Assembly (NCBI GenBank): GCA_004963905.1
Contig: SUGL01000029.1
Location: 1-64,000, forward strand
Reading direction: 5' to 3'
Length of the DNA: 64,000 nucleotides
From: Mesorhizobium sp.
GTDB lineage: Bacteria; Pseudomonadota; Alphaproteobacteria; Rhizobiales; Rhizobiaceae
In this document: piece by piece, positions 16,033-25,998 of the stretch
Layout of the letters: every line of letters begins with the position of its first letter
Numbering within the stretch: the stretch's first letter is position 1
Notes under the pieces: generated by a model
Told to the model about the DNA's origin: nothing
What the model saw: only the letters and a program-made list of their open reading frames with translations
Database searches by the model: none
Program-made: the position numbers and the translations under genes

Positions 16033-18402
16033 ATGAAGGCAGCATCCAAGTTTCTGAGCGCCGCGTCCGCGGCGGCTTTGTCCGCCGCCCTGGTTTTGCC
16101 AGGCGCGCTCGCAGTGCAGTTCGTTGCCACATCGGTAGCAGAAGCAGCGGTCGTCAGCAGGGTCGAGGTCAGCGGCAACCAGCGTGTCGATGCCGAAACC
16201 ATCCGCAATTACATTTCGATCAAGCCCGGCAAGGCCTTTTCGAGCGCCGACATCGATAGCGCCGTGAAGGCTCTGTTCGGCACCGGGCTGTTCTCGGACG
16301 TCCAGATCAATCAGGTCGGCTCGACCCTGGTCGTCAAGGTTTCTGAATACAAGGTCGTCAACCAGGTTCTGTTCCAGGGCAACAAGAAACTCAAGGACAA
16401 TGCTCTTCAGGCAGCCATCCAGCTGAAGCCGCGCGCGACCTTCTCGCAGCAGGCGCTCGATGCCGACGTCGAGGCGGTCAAGGCCGCTTATCGGCGCATC
16501 GGTCGCGACGACGCCGCCGTGACCACCCAGATCATGGACCTCGGCGACAATCGCGTGAACGTGGTCTTCAACATCAACGAAGGCGCGCGCACGCAGATCG
16601 CGGCGATCAATTTCGTCGGCAACAGCGCCTTTTCCAGCCGTCGCCTGTCGGACGTCATCAACACCAAGCGTTCCACCTGGCTGTCCTTCGTGCTGCGCGA
16701 CGACGTCTACGACGAGGACAAGCTGCGCGCCGACCAGGAGCTGCTGCGCCGCTTCTACTACAATCACGGCTATGCCGACTTCCAGGTCGTCTCGGCCGTC
16801 GGCGAGCTGGATGAGGCCACCAACAAATACACGGTCACGATCACCGTGCAGGAAGGCGAGCGCTACACCTTTGGCGACGTCAGCGTCGAGAGCACGATCC
16901 CCGAGGTCGATTCCAAGTCGCTCGAATCGGTGGTCGAGACCCATAAGGGCGACGTCTACAACGCCAAGGACGTCGAGGACTCGATCGTCGCGCTGACCGA
17001 GAAGGTCGCCGGTTCGGGTTATGCCTTTGCCCAGGTGACGCCGCGCGGCGACCGCAATTTCGAGAACCATACGATCTCGGTCGTCTACACCATCGACCAG
17101 GGCACCAAGGCCTATATCGAGCGCATCGAAATCCGCGGCAACGACCGTACGCGCGACTATGTGATCCGCCGCGAATTCGACGTCAGCGAAGGCGACGCCT
17201 TCAACCAGGTTCTCATTCAGCGCGCGAAGAAGCGGCTGGAAGCACTTGATTACTTCGAGAAAGTCGATATCTCGACTGTTCCCGGCTCGGCGCCCGATCA
17301 GGTCGTCCTGGTGGTCGATGTGGTCGAGAAGTCGACCGGCGAGTTCTCGATCGGCGCGGGTTACTCGACCGGCGGCGATACGCCCGGTCCGTCGATCGAA
17401 GGCTCGATCACCGAGCGCAACTTCCTCGGCCGCGGCCAGTACATCAAGCTGTCGGCCGGCGGCGGCAGGCATTCGCGCGACTACGCCATCTCTTTCACAG
17501 AGCCGTATTTCCTCGGCCGGCGCATCGCGGCGGGCTTCGACATCTACAAGTCGACCCGCGAGTACAATCACTACGATACGGACGTCACCGGCGCGACCAT
17601 TCGCTTCGGCCTGCCGATCACCGACAGCATCTCGACGCAGCTGGCATACAATATCTCGCAGGAGAAGTATGAGCTTGCCGATGGCTGCTTGACCAGCGGG
17701 ATCTACGATCCGAGCAAGTGCACCATTTCGCAAGCGATCCGGGACGGCGTTGCCGAGAGCCCGTGGGTCAAGTCGTCGGTCAGCCTCGGTCTGGTCTACA
17801 ACACCATCGACGACATGAAGAACCCGCATGAGGGTCTCTACATCACCGGCACGACCGAGGTCGCAGGTCTCGGCGGTGACGCCAAGTGGGTGAAGGTGAC
17901 CGGGCGTGCGAGTGTCTATCAGACCTTGTCCGAGCAGCTCGACCTGGTCGGCCTGGTGTCGGGTGGCGCCGGCTATATCGCGGGCTACGGCAATGGCGAC
18001 CTGCGCATCTTCGACCACTTCCAGAGCAACGATCGCATGATCCGCGGTTTCGCTTATGGCGGCATCGGCCCGATTGCCAGCGACAACAGCGGCGATCATC
18101 TCGGCGGCACGACTTATTTCAATGCTTCGGCAGAAGCTCAATTCCCGCTGCCGGTCATCCCGGAAAGCTTCGGCTTGCGCGGCGCGGTCTTCGCCGATGC
18201 GGCAACGCTCTATGGCAACAAGCTCGATCCGAGCCTGGTGAAGGCGGGATCGGCTGACATGCATTTGCGCGCTTCGGTCGGTGTCGGCCTGATGTGGGCT
18301 TCGCCGTTCGGCCCGATCCGCATCGATTATGCGATCCCGGTCGAGAAGCAGCCGGGCGACGACGTGCAGGAATTCAACTTCGGCATTGCAACTCGTTTCT
18401 AA
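16033..18402 (+). CDS. bamA: Outer membrane protein assembly factor BamA
   Basis: A 789-aa Omp85 protein, the core of the BAM complex that inserts beta-barrels in the outer membrane. The signal peptide (about 1-38, ending VAEA) is followed by five POTRA domains (to about residue 435) and the 16-strand barrel, with the family's VRGF-type lid motif present as MIRGFAYGGIGP and a terminal phenylalanine (IATRF). ATG at 16033 is chosen to start at the signal peptide; the GTG at 16000 would add 11 charged residues. lpxD and other lipid A genes follow. Confidence 0.97.
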   Translation: MKAASKFLSAASAAALSAALVLPGALAVQFVATSVAEAAVVSRVEVSGNQRVDAETIRNYISIKPGKAFSSADIDSAVKALFGTGLFSDVQINQVGSTLVVKVSEYKVVNQVLFQGNKKLKDNALQAAIQLKPRATFSQQALDADVEAVKAAYRRIGRDDAAVTTQIMDLGDNRVNVVFNINEGARTQIAAINFVGNSAFSSRRLSDVINTKRSTWLSFVLRDDVYDEDKLRADQELLRRFYYNHGYADFQVVSAVGELDEATNKYTVTITVQEGERYTFGDVSVESTIPEVDSKSLESVVETHKGDVYNAKDVEDSIVALTEKVAGSGYAFAQVTPRGDRNFENHTISVVYTIDQGTKAYIERIEIRGNDRTRDYVIRREFDVSEGDAFNQVLIQRAKKRLEALDYFEKVDISTVPGSAPDQVVLVVDVVEKSTGEFSIGAGYSTGGDTPGPSIEGSITERNFLGRGQYIKLSAGGGRHSRDYAISFTEPYFLGRRIAAGFDIYKSTREYNHYDTDVTGATIRFGLPITDSISTQLAYNISQEKYELADGCLTSGIYDPSKCTISQAIRDGVAESPWVKSSVSLGLVYNTIDDMKNPHEGLYITGTTEVAGLGGDAKWVKVTGRASVYQTLSEQLDLVGLVSGGAGYIAGYGNGDLRIFDHFQSNDRMIRGFAYGGIGPIASDNSGDHLGGTTYFNASAEAQFPLPVIPESFGLRGAVFADAATLYGNKLDPSLVKAGSADMHLRASVGVGLMWASPFGPIRIDYAIPVEKQPGDDVQEFNFGIATRF

Positions 18403-18418
18403 TCCGCGGGTTACGATG

Positions 18419-18445
18419 TTTCCGGGCCGCCTGACGGCCCGGAAA
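18419..18445. terminator. Perfect hairpin between bamA and lpxD
   Basis: An 11-bp perfect stem (18419-18429 with 18435-18445) around a 5-base loop, 17 bases after the bamA stop and 35 bases before lpxD. There is no T tract, so a bamA mRNA stabiliser, a processing site or a weak attenuator is more likely than a full terminator. Confidence 0.5.
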
Positions 18446-18480
18446 GGACTGATCCGACCTAGCTGGATAATGTTTGTGGA

Positions 18481-19536
18481 ATGACCGATCCGGTGTTCTT
18501 CGCGCCTTCACGCCGGTATACGGCTGGCGAGGTCGCGAATCTGACCGGCGCCAGCCTCATTGATGCCTCGCAGGCCGATGTCGCTATCGAAGCGTTGGCG
18601 CCCGCCAATGAGGGCGGTGATGGTGCGCTCGTCTTCGTCGACGGCAAACGCAACTTCGCTTTGATGCAGTCGCTCAAGGCGGCAGCGGTGCTGTGCCCCG
18701 CGGACTTTGCCACCAGGGCCCCGCAGGGGATCGCGGTGCTGGTGCATCCGCGCCCGCAGCAGGCCTTCGCCATGGTCGGGCGGCTGCTCTTTCCGCAAGC
18801 CTCGACACCAGGGCCGATGACCGGCGAAACCGGCGTTTCGCCGGTGGCGCATATCGATCCGTCCGCGCATGTCGAGGCCGGAGCGATCGTGGAGGCAGGC
18901 GCGGTGATCGGTCCCGGTGCTTCCATAGGCGCCGGCACGGTCATTGCGCCGCATGCCGTCATCGGCCGCTCCTGCAAGATAGGCCGCGATGGTTACGTCG
19001 GCCCGGGCGCCAGCATCCAATATGCGCTGATCGGCAACCGCGTCATCATTCATGGCGGCGCAAGGATCGGCCAGGACGGCTTCGGCTTCGTGGCCGGCGC
19101 CAAGGGACCTGAGCGCGTGCCGCAGATCGGGCGCGTCATCATCCAGGACGACGTCGAGATCGGCTCCAACTCGACCGTCGATCGCGGCGCGATGTCCGAC
19201 ACAGTCATCGGACAGGGCACCAAGATCGACAATCTGGTGCAGATCGCCCACAACGTTCGCATCGGCCGCAATTGCATTATAGCCGGGCTTTCGGGTATTT
19301 CCGGTTCCGTCGTCGTCGGCGACAACGTCACCATGGGTGGCGGTGTCGGCCTCGCCGATCATTTGACCATCGGCCCGGGAGCCAAGCTTGCTGCGAGAAG
19401 TGGATTCATGAGCAACGTGCCGGCGGGCGAGGTCTGGGGAGGCTATCCGGCGCAGCCGATGGCGGAAGCGATGCGCGAGATCGCGATGCTGCGCAGACTG
19501 GCCAGGACGCGCAAGCAGGGCGACGGAAATGGCTGA
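18481..19536 (+). CDS. lpxD: UDP-3-O-acylglucosamine N-acyltransferase
   Basis: A 351-aa LpxD catalysing the third step of lipid A synthesis. It has the N-terminal uridine-binding domain, a left-handed beta-helix of hexapeptide repeats (about residues 120-320), and the catalytic His257 in QIAHNVRIG. The C-terminal helix (MAEAMREIAMLRRL) is usual. Its last codons overlap the fabZ start by 8 bases, which indicates translational coupling. Confidence 0.97.
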   Translation: MTDPVFFAPSRRYTAGEVANLTGASLIDASQADVAIEALAPANEGGDGALVFVDGKRNFALMQSLKAAAVLCPADFATRAPQGIAVLVHPRPQQAFAMVGRLLFPQASTPGPMTGETGVSPVAHIDPSAHVEAGAIVEAGAVIGPGASIGAGTVIAPHAVIGRSCKIGRDGYVGPGASIQYALIGNRVIIHGGARIGQDGFGFVAGAKGPERVPQIGRVIIQDDVEIGSNSTVDRGAMSDTVIGQGTKIDNLVQIAHNVRIGRNCIIAGLSGISGSVVVGDNVTMGGGVGLADHLTIGPGAKLAARSGFMSNVPAGEVWGGYPAQPMAEAMREIAMLRRLARTRKQGDGNG

Positions 19537-19987
19537 CATGGTGGCGACGACACTCGAAGCGGTTGACATAATGGGGCTTATGAAGCTCCTGCCGCACCGC
19601 TATCCGTTCCTGATGATCGACCGCATCGTCGATATCGACGGCAACGACTCGGCCGTCGGCATCAAGAACGTGACCATCAACGAGCCGCATTTCCAGGGCC
19701 ATTTCCCGGAACATCCGGTGATGCCGGGTGTGCTGATCATCGAGGCCATGGCTCAGACGGCCGGCGCGATCTGCATCCGCAGCCTCAACACGGAAAAGCC
19801 GTCGCTGGTTTATTTTCTGACGATCGACAACGCGAAATTCCGCAAGCCGGTCGGTCCAGGCGACCAGTTGAAGATCCACGTCAAGAAAATCAAGATGCGC
19901 GGCAACCTGCTCAAATTCGCCTGCGAGGCCATGGTGGACGGAGCGAAGGCGGCGGAAGCCGAGATTTCGGCCATGGTTGCCGGCTGA
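19529..19987 (+). CDS. fabZ: 3-hydroxyacyl-[ACP] dehydratase FabZ
   Basis: A 152-aa hot-dog-fold dehydratase of type II fatty acid synthesis. The catalytic residues are His58 (FQGHFPEHPVMPGV) and Glu72 (IEAMAQTAG). It balances 3-hydroxyacyl-ACP use between phospholipid and lipid A synthesis, which fits its place between lpxD and lpxA. lpxA starts 9 bases after its stop. Confidence 0.97.
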   Translation: MADMVATTLEAVDIMGLMKLLPHRYPFLMIDRIVDIDGNDSAVGIKNVTINEPHFQGHFPEHPVMPGVLIIEAMAQTAGAICIRSLNTEKPSLVYFLTIDNAKFRKPVGPGDQLKIHVKKIKMRGNLLKFACEAMVDGAKAAEAEISAMVAG

Positions 19988-19996
19988 CGGTTCGAA

Positions 19997-20836
19997 ATGC
20001 TTATGAAAATCCAGACATCAATCCATCCTTCCGCGGTCGTCGAAGACGGCGCCCAGCTCGGCGAAGGCGTCCGCATCGGGCCGTTCTGCCATGTGAGCGC
20101 CGACGCGGTGATCGGCGACCGTGTCGAGCTGGTCAGCCACGTCTCGGTGATGGGCGCGACCACCATCGGTGCCGCGACCAAGGTCTATCCGATGGCGATA
20201 CTGGGTGGCCCGCCGCAGAACACCAAGCATAAAGGCGGCCGCACCACGCTGGTCATCGGCGAGAGCTGCACGATCCGAGAGGGCGTCACCATGCATCTCG
20301 GCACGGATTCCAGCCGTGGTGAGACGACCGTGGGCGACAACGGCAATTTCCTTGCCTACGCCCACATCGCCCACGATTGCGTCGTCGGCAAGAACGCCAC
20401 TTTTGCCAACGGGGCAACGCTCGGCGGACATTGCGAGATCGGCGACAACGTCTATATCGGCGGTCTCACTGCGGTTCATCAGTTTGTCCGCGTCGGCGAC
20501 AACGCCTTCATCGGCGGCTGCTCGGCCGTCGTCGGCGACGTCATCCCTTATGCGATCGCCGTCGGCAATCGCGCCAAGCTGCGCGGCCTCAACATCATCG
20601 GGCTGAAGCGTTCCGGTCTGCCGCGTGCGGAAATCTACCTGCTGCGCAAGGCTTACAGGACGATTTTCGACCGCTCCCGGACCGTTGGCGAGAATGTGGA
20701 AATCGCCAAGGTGGAATTCGCCGCGTCGCCAACGGCCATGAAAATCATCGATTTCGTCACCAGCCGCGGCAAGCGGCACTATGCGGTCCCGCCGCTCAAG
20801 GGTGGCGACGATGACGACGGCGATGACGAGGGCTGA
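19997..20836 (+). CDS. lpxA: UDP-N-acetylglucosamine 3-O-acyltransferase
   Basis: A 279-aa LpxA, the first enzyme of lipid A synthesis. It is a hexapeptide-repeat beta-helix with the active site His126 in AHIAHDCVVG, the segment LGGPPQNTKHKG, and the C-terminal helical domain (LLRKAYRTIFDRS). An alternative start at 20003 is 2 codons downstream. The 3' end overlaps lpxI by 26 bases. Confidence 0.97.
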   Translation: MLMKIQTSIHPSAVVEDGAQLGEGVRIGPFCHVSADAVIGDRVELVSHVSVMGATTIGAATKVYPMAILGGPPQNTKHKGGRTTLVIGESCTIREGVTMHLGTDSSRGETTVGDNGNFLAYAHIAHDCVVGKNATFANGATLGGHCEIGDNVYIGGLTAVHQFVRVGDNAFIGGCSAVVGDVIPYAIAVGNRAKLRGLNIIGLKRSGLPRAEIYLLRKAYRTIFDRSRTVGENVEIAKVEFAASPTAMKIIDFVTSRGKRHYAVPPLKGGDDDDGDDEG

Positions 20837-21714
20837 GCCCACCGAAACAAGGCTTGCACTCGCGCCGGGCTCCAGGGTCGGCATCATCGCCGGCGGCGGC
20901 AGCCTGCCTGTGGAAGTCGCCGACGGTCTCGCAGCTCACGGCTATTCGCCCTTCATTCTGTTGATGGAAGGTGAGGCTGACCGCAAGCAGCAGCTTGGCC
21001 GATACGAGCACGTTACCATGGCTCTCGAGCAGATCGGTTCCCTGGTGTCGACGCTGAAACGCCACCGCGTCACCCATCTGGTCCTCGCCGGCGAGATCAA
21101 GCGCAGGCCACGGCTAAGCAACATGCGCCCCAGCCTCGGACTGCTGGCGATCGTACCGTCGGTGATCGTCGCGCTGGCGCGCGGTGATGACGGACTTCTG
21201 AAGGTTCTGACGCGGGGCCTTGAAAAGCGCGGGATCAACGTGGTCGGCGCGCATGAGATCGTCCCCGAACTGACCGCCGCAGAAGGCACGCTGACGGCCG
21301 CCGGACCAAAGCAATCGGATTGGCGGGATATCGAGGCGGGCCGTGCGGCGGCAAAGGCGATCGGTGTGCTCGACATCGGCCAGGCGGCGATCGCGGTCGG
21401 AGGAAGGGTGATAGCGCTGGAAGGCATCGAAGGCACCAAGGGCCTGCTCGAGAGAACGCGGGAATTGCGCGGGCATGGCAGGCTCGCCGGAAAGACGCGC
21501 GGCGTTCTCGTCAAATGCGCCAAGCCAGGCCAGGAATTGCGTGCCGACTTGCCTTCGATAGGCCCGCAGACGGTCGAGGCCGCGCATGCCGCCGGCCTGG
21601 CCGGCATAGCCGTCGAGGCGGGCCGCTCGCTCATTCTCGAAGGTCCGGCGACATTGTCGCGGGCCAACGCGCTTGGCCTGTTCATCGTCGGTCTCGCTGC
21701 AGGGGAGCCGGCTG

Positions 21715-21725
<11 letters not shown>
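20811..21725 (+). CDS. lpxI: UDP-2,3-diacylglucosamine hydrolase LpxI (DUF1009)
   Basis: A 304-aa LpxI-type hydrolase producing lipid X from UDP-2,3-diacylglucosamine; it replaces LpxH in many alphaproteobacteria. The N-terminal GIIAGGGSLPVEVA segment and the C-terminal DUF1009 domain with DLPSIGPQTVEAAHAAGLAGIAVEAG are diagnostic. The start at 20811 has AAGGGTGG just upstream; ATG 20823 is an alternative. It overlaps lpxA by 26 bases and lpxB by 11, so the three genes are tightly coupled. Confidence 0.95.
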
Positions 21726-22951
<1,226 letters not shown>

Positions 22952-22961
22952 ATTCCCTATC

Positions 22962-24290
22962 CTACCTTTTCGCGATCGGCACGTAATCGCGTTCCGTGGC
23001 GCCGGTGTAGAGCTGGCGCGGGCGGCCGATCTTCTGGTGCGGGTCCTCGATCATTTCCTTCCACTGCGCGATCCAGCCGACCGTGCGCGCGACGGCGAAC
23101 AGCACGGTGAACATGGTGGTGGGGAAGCCCAGCGCCTTCAGCGTGATGCCCGAATAGAAATCGACATTCGGATAGAGCTTCTTCTCTATGAAGTAAGCGT
23201 CGGTCAGCGCGATCTTTTCCAGCTCCATCGCGATGTCGAGCAGCGGATCGTCCTTGATGCCGAGCTCGCCCAGAACCTCGTGCGCGGTCTTCTGCATGAT
23301 CTTGGCGCGCGGGTCGTAGTTCTTGTAGACGCGGTGGCCGAAGCCCATCAGCCGGAACGGGTCGTTCTTGTCCTTGGCGCGGGCGATGAATTCCGGGATG
23401 TGATCGACATGGCCGATCTCGCCCAGCATGTTGAGGGCCGCCTCGTTGGCGCCGCCATGCGCCGGTCCCCACAAGCAAGCGATGCCGGCGGCGATGCAGG
23501 CGAACGGGTTGGCGCCCGAAGAGCCGGCAAGGCGCACCGTCGAGGTCGAGGCGTTCTGCTCGTGATCGGCATGCAGGATGAAGATGCGCTCCATGGCGCG
23601 GGCCAGCACCGGATTGATCTTGTACTCCTCGCACGGCACCGCAAAGCACATATGCAGGAAGTTCGCCGCGAAGCCGAGATCGTTCTTCGGATAAATGAAG
23701 GGCTGGCCGATGTGGTATTTGTAGGCCATCGCCGCGATGGTCGGCATCTTGGCGATCAGTCGCATCGAGGCGACCATGCGCTGGTACGGGTCGGAGATGT
23801 CGGTCGAGTCGTGGTAGAAGGCCGACAGCGCGCCGACCACGCCGCACATGACGGCCATCGGGTGCGCGTCGCGCCGGAAGCCGGTGAAGAAGCGCGACAT
23901 CTGCTCATGCACCATGGTGTGGCGCGTCACGCGGTAGTCGAAGTCGTCCTTCTGCGCCTTGGTCGGCAGCTCGCCGTAGAGCAGGAGGTAGCAGACCTCG
24001 AGGAAGTCGCCGTGCTCGGCAAGCTGGTCGATCGGATAACCGCGATGCAAGAGGATGCCGGCATCGCCGTCGATGAAGGTGATTGCCGACTCGCAGCTCG
24101 CCGTCGAGGTGAAGCCGGGATCGTAGGTGAAGGCGCCGGTGGTGCTATAGAGAGCGCCGATGTCGATGACGTCAGGCCCGGTCGAGCCGCTTCGTACCTT
24201 GAACTCGTGGGTCTTGCCGGCGAGTTCGAGCCTGGCGGTCGACTCATGCGTCTTGCCGCCCGGTTCCAGTTTTGTCGCAGCTTCGCTCAT
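22962..24290 (-). CDS. gltA: Citrate synthase (type II)
   Basis: A 442-aa hexameric-type citrate synthase, first enzyme of the TCA cycle. Catalytic regions HADHEQNASTST and WGPAHGGANEAAL (active-site histidines) and the aspartate region VDFYSGITLKALGFP are present, plus the C-terminal R-RQLYTG. The start at 24290 has AAGGAG upstream on the minus strand. The N-terminus carries a near-exact 13-codon tandem duplication (KLEPGGKTHE at 7-16, RLELAGKTHE at 20-29). It lies downstream of gltX with a 181-bp gap that may hold its promoter. Confidence 0.97.
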   Translation of the reverse strand: MSEAATKLEPGGKTHESTARLELAGKTHEFKVRSGSTGPDVIDIGALYSTTGAFTYDPGFTSTASCESAITFIDGDAGILLHRGYPIDQLAEHGDFLEVCYLLLYGELPTKAQKDDFDYRVTRHTMVHEQMSRFFTGFRRDAHPMAVMCGVVGALSAFYHDSTDISDPYQRMVASMRLIAKMPTIAAMAYKYHIGQPFIYPKNDLGFAANFLHMCFAVPCEEYKINPVLARAMERIFILHADHEQNASTSTVRLAGSSGANPFACIAAGIACLWGPAHGGANEAALNMLGEIGHVDHIPEFIARAKDKNDPFRLMGFGHRVYKNYDPRAKIMQKTAHEVLGELGIKDDPLLDIAMELEKIALTDAYFIEKKLYPNVDFYSGITLKALGFPTTMFTVLFAVARTVGWIAQWKEMIEDPHQKIGRPRQLYTGATERDYVPIAKR

Positions 24291-24471
24291 TGCAAACTCC
24301 TTTTGTTTCCTCATGCCGGCAAGGCAATTCCTGCAAACGACACGTCGAAATCACCGGAATGCGCGAACTTGCCACCGCATTTTAAGGGGGTGCGTGCCAG
24401 ATTGGGCCAAGGCCTAATGTTGCACTGCGAAACACACCTTTCAATGCCAATCTTCTTGGGCCAGTTCGCTC

Positions 24472-25896
24472 CTAATCGATTTGATCTCCAATCCGCGCTA
24501 GACTTTCGTCGCGTCCCAGCACGGCAAGCACGTCGAACACGCCGGGCGATGTGCTTCGGCCGGTGAGCGCGGCTCTCAGCGGTTGGGCCACGGCGCCGAG
24601 CTTGTGACCGCCGGTCTGCGCAAAGTCGCGAATAGCGGCTTCCGCAGCTGCGGCGTTCCATTCGCCGGCGACCGCCGCGAGCGCGGCATGGGCACCGCGC
24701 AGAATGGCGCGCGCGTCGTTGCCAAGCAACCCGGCCGCCTTCTCGTCGAGCTGCAGCGGCCGATCCGCGAAGAGGAAGGCGGCTCCATCGACGAGTTCGA
24801 CCAGCGTCTTTGCACGCTCCTTGAGGCCGGGCATGGCGGCAAGCAGCTGCGCCTTGCGCGTGTCGTCGAGCTTTGCCGCGAGCGCCGGTCCGCCCTCGAG
24901 ATAGGGCAGGGTGGCGACGAAGATGCCGAAGAGAGCCTTGTCGTCCATCTTGCGCATATGGACGCCGTTCAGCGCCTCTAGCTTGGCGAAGTCGAAGCGG
25001 GCGGCGCCCTTGTTGACGTCGCCGATGTCGAACCAAGCGATCATGTCCTTGATCGACATGACCTCGTCGTCGCCATGGCTCCAGCCGAGCCTGGCCAGAT
25101 AGTTGAGCAGAGCCTCCGGCAGGTAGCCCATGGCGCGATAGGCCTCGACGCCGAGCGCGCCGTGCCGCTTCGACAGTTTGGCGCCATCGGCGCCATGGAT
25201 CAGCGGGATGTGCGACATCGACGGCACCGCCCAGCCCATGGCGTTGTAGATGACGGTCTGGCGCGCGGCGTTGGTCAGATGGTCGTCGCCGCGGATGATG
25301 TGGGTGACGCCCATGTCGTGGTCGTCGACGACGACGGCATGCATGTAGGTCGGGTTGCCGTCCGAGCGCAGGATGATGAAGTCGTCGAGGTCCTTGTTCG
25401 GGAAGCGCACCTCGCCCTGCACGCGGTCGTGCACGACAGTCTCGCCCTCGGTTGGCGCCTTGATGCGGATGGCGCCCTTGACGCCGGGAGGCGCCTCGGA
25501 CGGGTCGCGATCGCGCCACTGCCCGTTGTAGCGCGGCGGCAGGCCCTTGGCTCGCGCTGCCTCGCGCATCGCCTCCAACTCGGCAGGCGTCTCGTAGCTG
25601 TAATAGGCCTTGCCCAGGCGCACGAGTTCCTCGGCCACCTCGCGGTGGCGCGGCGCGCGCTCGAACTGCGATACGGCCTCGCCGTCCCACGAGAGACCGA
25701 GCCAAGTCAGCCCGTCCAGGATGGCGGCCGTCGCCGCCTCGGTAGAACGCTCGCGATCGGTGTCCTCGATGCGCAGCAGCATCGTGCCGCCCGTGTGCTT
25801 GGCGTAGAGCCAATTGAACAGCGCCGTGCGCGCGCCGCCGATATGCAGGTAGCCGGTGGGCGAGGGGGCGAAGCGGGTGACGACCTTGTCGGACAT
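24472..25896 (-). CDS. gltX: Glutamyl-tRNA synthetase
   Basis: A 474-aa class I tRNA synthetase charging tRNA-Glu. The HIGH-type motif HIGG is at 18-21, the KMSKS-type motif KLSKR at 240-244, and the Rossmann-fold segment LRIEDTDRERS is intact. The C-terminal anticodon-binding domain is of normal length. Alphaproteobacteria often have two GluRS paralogues, one of which may charge tRNA-Gln; which this is cannot be told from here. It is divergent from comEC. Confidence 0.97.
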   Translation of the reverse strand: MSDKVVTRFAPSPTGYLHIGGARTALFNWLYAKHTGGTMLLRIEDTDRERSTEAATAAILDGLTWLGLSWDGEAVSQFERAPRHREVAEELVRLGKAYYSYETPAELEAMREAARAKGLPPRYNGQWRDRDPSEAPPGVKGAIRIKAPTEGETVVHDRVQGEVRFPNKDLDDFIILRSDGNPTYMHAVVVDDHDMGVTHIIRGDDHLTNAARQTVIYNAMGWAVPSMSHIPLIHGADGAKLSKRHGALGVEAYRAMGYLPEALLNYLARLGWSHGDDEVMSIKDMIAWFDIGDVNKGAARFDFAKLEALNGVHMRKMDDKALFGIFVATLPYLEGGPALAAKLDDTRKAQLLAAMPGLKERAKTLVELVDGAAFLFADRPLQLDEKAAGLLGNDARAILRGAHAALAAVAGEWNAAAAEAAIRDFAQTGGHKLGAVAQPLRAALTGRSTSPGVFDVLAVLGRDESLARIGDQID

Positions 25897-25998
25897 GGAA
25901 CTCTCGAAGAAGCACTGAAGCAGTCATGATTTGCGCGGACTTTCGCGCTTGGCGCGTTCATGTAGCATAGGAGGTCTGGGGCGCAAGGGGCAGACCCG

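Noticed and set aside
15862..18264. 800-codon open frame antisense to bamA
   Set aside because: It is a frame shadow of high-GC bamA: sense codons fit BamA throughout, while the antisense product is Arg/Asp/Val-biased with no domain.
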